Below are positions 14,124 through 16,224 of a DNA stretch of 16,224 nt, piece by piece. The notes beneath the pieces were generated by a model. That model made no database searches. It saw only the letters and a list, made by a program, of their open reading frames with translations, and was not told where the DNA came from. Positions within the stretch are counted from its first letter, which is position 1; each line of letters starts with the position of its first letter. Position numbers and translations under genes: made by a program. The DNA is from Rhizobiaceae bacterium (lineage in GTDB: Bacteria > Pseudomonadota > Alphaproteobacteria > Rhizobiales > Rhizobiaceae). Where the stretch lies: the NCBI GenBank assembly GCA_021648425.1, contig JAKISV010000047.1, positions 1-16,224 of the forward strand, read 5' to 3'.

Positions 14124-15572
14124 ATGAGTGAAATCATCCAACGTCATGAGGGTATGCGCATTGGCGGTGAAGTTGTCTTTTGCGATGATATCATCGAAGT
14201 GACATATCCCTATAGCGGTGAAGTGGTTGGCAGTGTGCCCGCGGGCCGGGCGCAACATGCGGCGCGCGCCTTTGATATTGCTGCGGGTTATAAACCAAGC
14301 CTGTCACGCTATGAGCGCCAGCAGATATTGTTTCGCGCCGCTGAGCTGATCCGTCAAAAACGCGATTGGCTGGCCCTGTGGCTGACACTTGAACTGGGAA
14401 TATGCCAACAACATGCACTTTATGAAACCGGGCGCGCTTATGATGTATTCACGCTTGCGGGGCAGATGGCAATTATCGATGACGGGCAGATATTCTCCTG
14501 CGATTTGACCCCCCAGGGCAAAGACCGCAAGATTTTCACCAAACGCGAACCGGTTCGTTCGATTTCTGCTATTACGCCGTTTAATCACCCGCTTAACATG
14601 GTTGCTCACAAAATCGCCCCGGCGATTGCCACCAACAATTGTATGGTTTGCAAGCCAACCGAGTTGACGCCACTGACAGCGATTGCGCTGGCCGACATTC
14701 TTTATGAGGCGGGACTGCCCCATGAAATGTTTCAGATCGTTACCGGATGGCCCAAGGACATTGGGGACGAGATGTGTACCAATGACAATATTGACATTGT
14801 TACCTTTACCGGTGGTGTGGCGGTGGGCAAGATTATCGCTGCCAAGACCGGCTATAAGCGCGCCGCGCTTGAACTTGGCGGCAATGATCCGCTGATTGTT
14901 CTCAATGATCTTGATGAGGCTGATCTTGATAAGGCCGCGACTATTGCAGTGGCGGGAGCAACGGGAAACTCAGGGCAGCGGTGTACTTCTGTTAAACGAA
15001 TATTGGTACAACAATCCGTGGCGGACAAGTTCGTGCCTTTAGTATTGGAAAAAGCCCGCGCAATTCGTTTTGGTGATCCGATGGACCCGCAAACTCAACT
15101 GGGCTGTGTGGTTCATGCCCAGGCGGCTGAATTGTTTGAAAACCGGGTATTTGATGCTGAAAAACAAGGGGCAAAGATCCTTTATCATCCAGAGCGCAAA
15201 GGCGCATTGCTGCCGCCGATTGTGGTTGACCATGTGCCCCATGACAGCGATCTTGTGATGGATGAAACCTTTGGTCCCATTATCCCGATTGTACGTGTGC
15301 CTGATGATGACCCGGCGGTTATGGAAATATCCAACAGCACCGATTTTGGCCTTTCCTCAGGCGTATGTACCAATGATCTGAACCGGGCGATTTCATATAT
15401 CAACGGTTTGGATGTGGGGACCTGCAATATCTGGGAGCAACCTGGTTACCGCATCGAGATGTCACCGTTCGGTGGTATCAAGGACAGCGGCAATGCGGTC
15501 AAGGAAGGGGTGCTGGAGGCGATGAAGTTCTTCACCAATGTCAAAACATATTCACTCCCCTGGCCAAAATGA
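14124..15572 (+). CDS. phnY: Phosphonoacetaldehyde dehydrogenase
   Basis: This 482-residue aldehyde dehydrogenase oxidises phosphonoacetaldehyde to phosphonoacetate with NAD(P)+, linking PhnW to PhnA. The superfamily residues are present: TPFNHP with Asn154, CKPTE with Lys177, FTGGVAVGK for the cofactor, Glu250 in LELGGNDP, and the nucleophile Cys287 in SGQRCTS. The C-terminal block MSPFGGIKDSGN is also typical. Sequence alone would say only aldehyde dehydrogenase; the specific name follows from its place behind phnW and phnA, as in Sinorhizobium meliloti. The ATG at 14124 has AGGA about 10 nt upstream and lies 17 bp after phnA, so the three genes should form one transcript. The stop codon lies in a TGAGTTACTCA palindrome that is too short to call a terminator. 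Confidence 0.92.
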   Translation: MSEIIQRHEGMRIGGEVVFCDDIIEVTYPYSGEVVGSVPAGRAQHAARAFDIAAGYKPSLSRYERQQILFRAAELIRQKRDWLALWLTLELGICQQHALYETGRAYDVFTLAGQMAIIDDGQIFSCDLTPQGKDRKIFTKREPVRSISAITPFNHPLNMVAHKIAPAIATNNCMVCKPTELTPLTAIALADILYEAGLPHEMFQIVTGWPKDIGDEMCTNDNIDIVTFTGGVAVGKIIAAKTGYKRAALELGGNDPLIVLNDLDEADLDKAATIAVAGATGNSGQRCTSVKRILVQQSVADKFVPLVLEKARAIRFGDPMDPQTQLGCVVHAQAAELFENRVFDAEKQGAKILYHPERKGALLPPIVVDHVPHDSDLVMDETFGPIIPIVRVPDDDPAVMEISNSTDFGLSSGVCTNDLNRAISYINGLDVGTCNIWEQPGYRIEMSPFGGIKDSGNAVKEGVLEAMKFFTNVKTYSLPWPK

Positions 15573-15641
15573 GTTACTCACCTACACTTGATTTGCCAGC
15601 CTTGTATTAACGGAAATCTTGTGCGACTACAGATTTCAAAA

Positions 15642-15653
15642 TCAGGTGCCTGA
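15642..15653. repeat. 12-bp palindrome upstream of the cytochrome c gene
   Basis: TCAGGTGCCTGA has perfect 5-bp arms around a central TG, 35 bp upstream of the cytochrome start. The centre is too tight for an RNA hairpin loop, so if functional it would be a DNA-binding site. It lies in the 115-bp gap after phnY, where I found no good promoter or terminator. Confidence 0.25.
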
Positions 15654-15687
15654 ATCTACAGGTTTCAAATTCGAACGGGAAGAATTC

Positions 15688-16134
15688 ATGTTTCAAAAAA
15701 TACGGGCAAATTTTGTGCCGATGATGGTTGTTTTGTTTCTGGTTGGCGGCGTGGCTGCGATGTTCAGTGGCAATAGCGGCAACAATGCCGACCCTCGAAC
15801 AAATTCGCGTGTCGATGTGAGCGTACCCGAACTTACCGAACTGGCCCTGGAGGGGGAGGCGCTGTTTAATGAAAACTGTGCGGCTTGTCATGGCAAGGAT
15901 GCCGGTGGCTCTGACAACGGTCCTTCACTCATTCACACCACCTATAATCCGGGTCACCATCCTGATGAGGCGTTTTATTTCGCTGCGAAAAATGGTGTTC
16001 GCGCCCACCATTGGGGTTTTGGCAATATGCCGAAGGTTGAAGGCATTAAACAAAGTGAAGTGACAAAAATCATCCGCTATATTCGCGACCTGCAATTTGC
16101 CAATGGCATTGTCACCAAACCCCACATAATGTAG
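15688..16134 (+). CDS. Membrane-anchored single-haem c-type cytochrome
   Basis: I start this at the ATG at 15688, with GGGAAG just upstream, giving 148 residues. The longer reading from 15619 would put 23 polar residues before the membrane segment. A hydrophobic segment (about residues 9-26) serves as an N-terminal anchor or uncleaved signal. The class I cytochrome domain follows, with haem-binding CAACH (Cys64, Cys67, His68) in FNENCAACHGKD and a probable distal ligand Met114 in FGNMPKVEG. The C-terminal helix is IIRYIRDLQFANGI. It should carry electrons on the periplasmic face. The partner is unknown, and nothing in the phosphonate genes upstream needs a cytochrome, so it is probably the start of another unit. 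The WGFGNMP context is common in small cytochromes beside oxidoreductases or oxidases. Confidence 0.85.
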   Translation: MFQKIRANFVPMMVVLFLVGGVAAMFSGNSGNNADPRTNSRVDVSVPELTELALEGEALFNENCAACHGKDAGGSDNGPSLIHTTYNPGHHPDEAFYFAAKNGVRAHHWGFGNMPKVEGIKQSEVTKIIRYIRDLQFANGIVTKPHIM

Positions 16135-16178
16135 CTTTTTGCTCCTTGCGTTGGTGATGAGCGGCGAGGAGATTATCA

Positions 16179-16224
16179 TTGGGTTCGCAACCTGAACTGG
16201 CCCTGGCGCTGGTATTAAGCGCGG
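16179..16224 (+). CDS. Possible 5' end of a further gene (TTG start), cut by the window edge
   Basis: TTG at 16179 follows GAGGAG (16166-16171) by 7 nt, and the frame stays open for the last 15 codons, starting GSQPELALALVLSA after the initiator. The nearest ATG (16157) is in another frame and meets a stop after 12 codons. The fragment is too short to identify and the call rests on the ribosome binding site. Confidence 0.3.
   Translation, partial: MGSQPELALALVLSA

Noticed and set aside
15619..15687. 23-residue N-terminal extension of the cytochrome c
   Set aside because: It is polar, precedes the membrane anchor, and the internal ATG at 15688 has the better ribosome binding site.
1..16224. 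CRISPR arrays, tRNA or rRNA genes, insertion sequences, integrase or attachment sites
   Set aside because: I saw no regularly spaced repeats, cloverleaf-like segments, transposase motifs or terminal inverted repeats; the window appears to be stable chromosomal sequence.

Overview
The window looks like a chromosomal segment from an alphaproteobacterium of the order Hyphomicrobiales (Rhizobiales). The strongest evidence is a complete six-gene acpXL-lpxXL cluster, which makes and attaches the very-long-chain hydroxy fatty acid of rhizobial lipid A. A 2-aminoethylphosphonate (2-AEP) degradation set of the Sinorhizobium type (phnW, phnA, phnY) agrees with this. Genus and habitat cannot be read from the sequence. 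There are no RNA genes, insertion sequences or CRISPR arrays that I can see, and no gene-free stretch longer than about 200 bases.

Left part (1-6982, all on the minus strand, so transcription runs right to left): acpXL, fabZXL, fabF2XL, fabF1XL, adh2XL and lpxXL are followed after 42 bp by an M20-family deacylase/peptidase. After a further 58 bp comes the 5' end of a peptide ABC-transporter substrate-binding protein, whose frame is broken by an amber codon at codon 48. The fatty-acid genes form one pathway. AcpXL carries the growing chain, a ketosynthase pair extends it, FabZXL dehydrates, Adh2XL probably reduces, and LpxXL transfers the finished chain to lipid A. One of the two ketosynthases (4853-6061) has lost the Cys-His-His active site and is probably a non-catalytic partner.

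Middle part (7182-10558): an exported dienelactone-hydrolase-like protein whose catalytic residues look replaced (minus), a divergent class III aminotransferase (plus), and a convergent class IV D-amino-acid aminotransferase (minus).

Right part (10644-16224): a LysR regulator is divergent from phnW-phnA-phnY, with a compact 118-bp control region holding a 13-bp-period direct repeat, a T-N11-A inverted repeat and overlapping -10-like hexamers. PhnW converts 2-AEP to phosphonoacetaldehyde, PhnY oxidises this to phosphonoacetate, and PhnA hydrolyses it to acetate and phosphate. No phosphonate transporter lies in the window. A membrane-anchored single-haem cytochrome c follows, and a possible TTG-started gene begins at the right edge.
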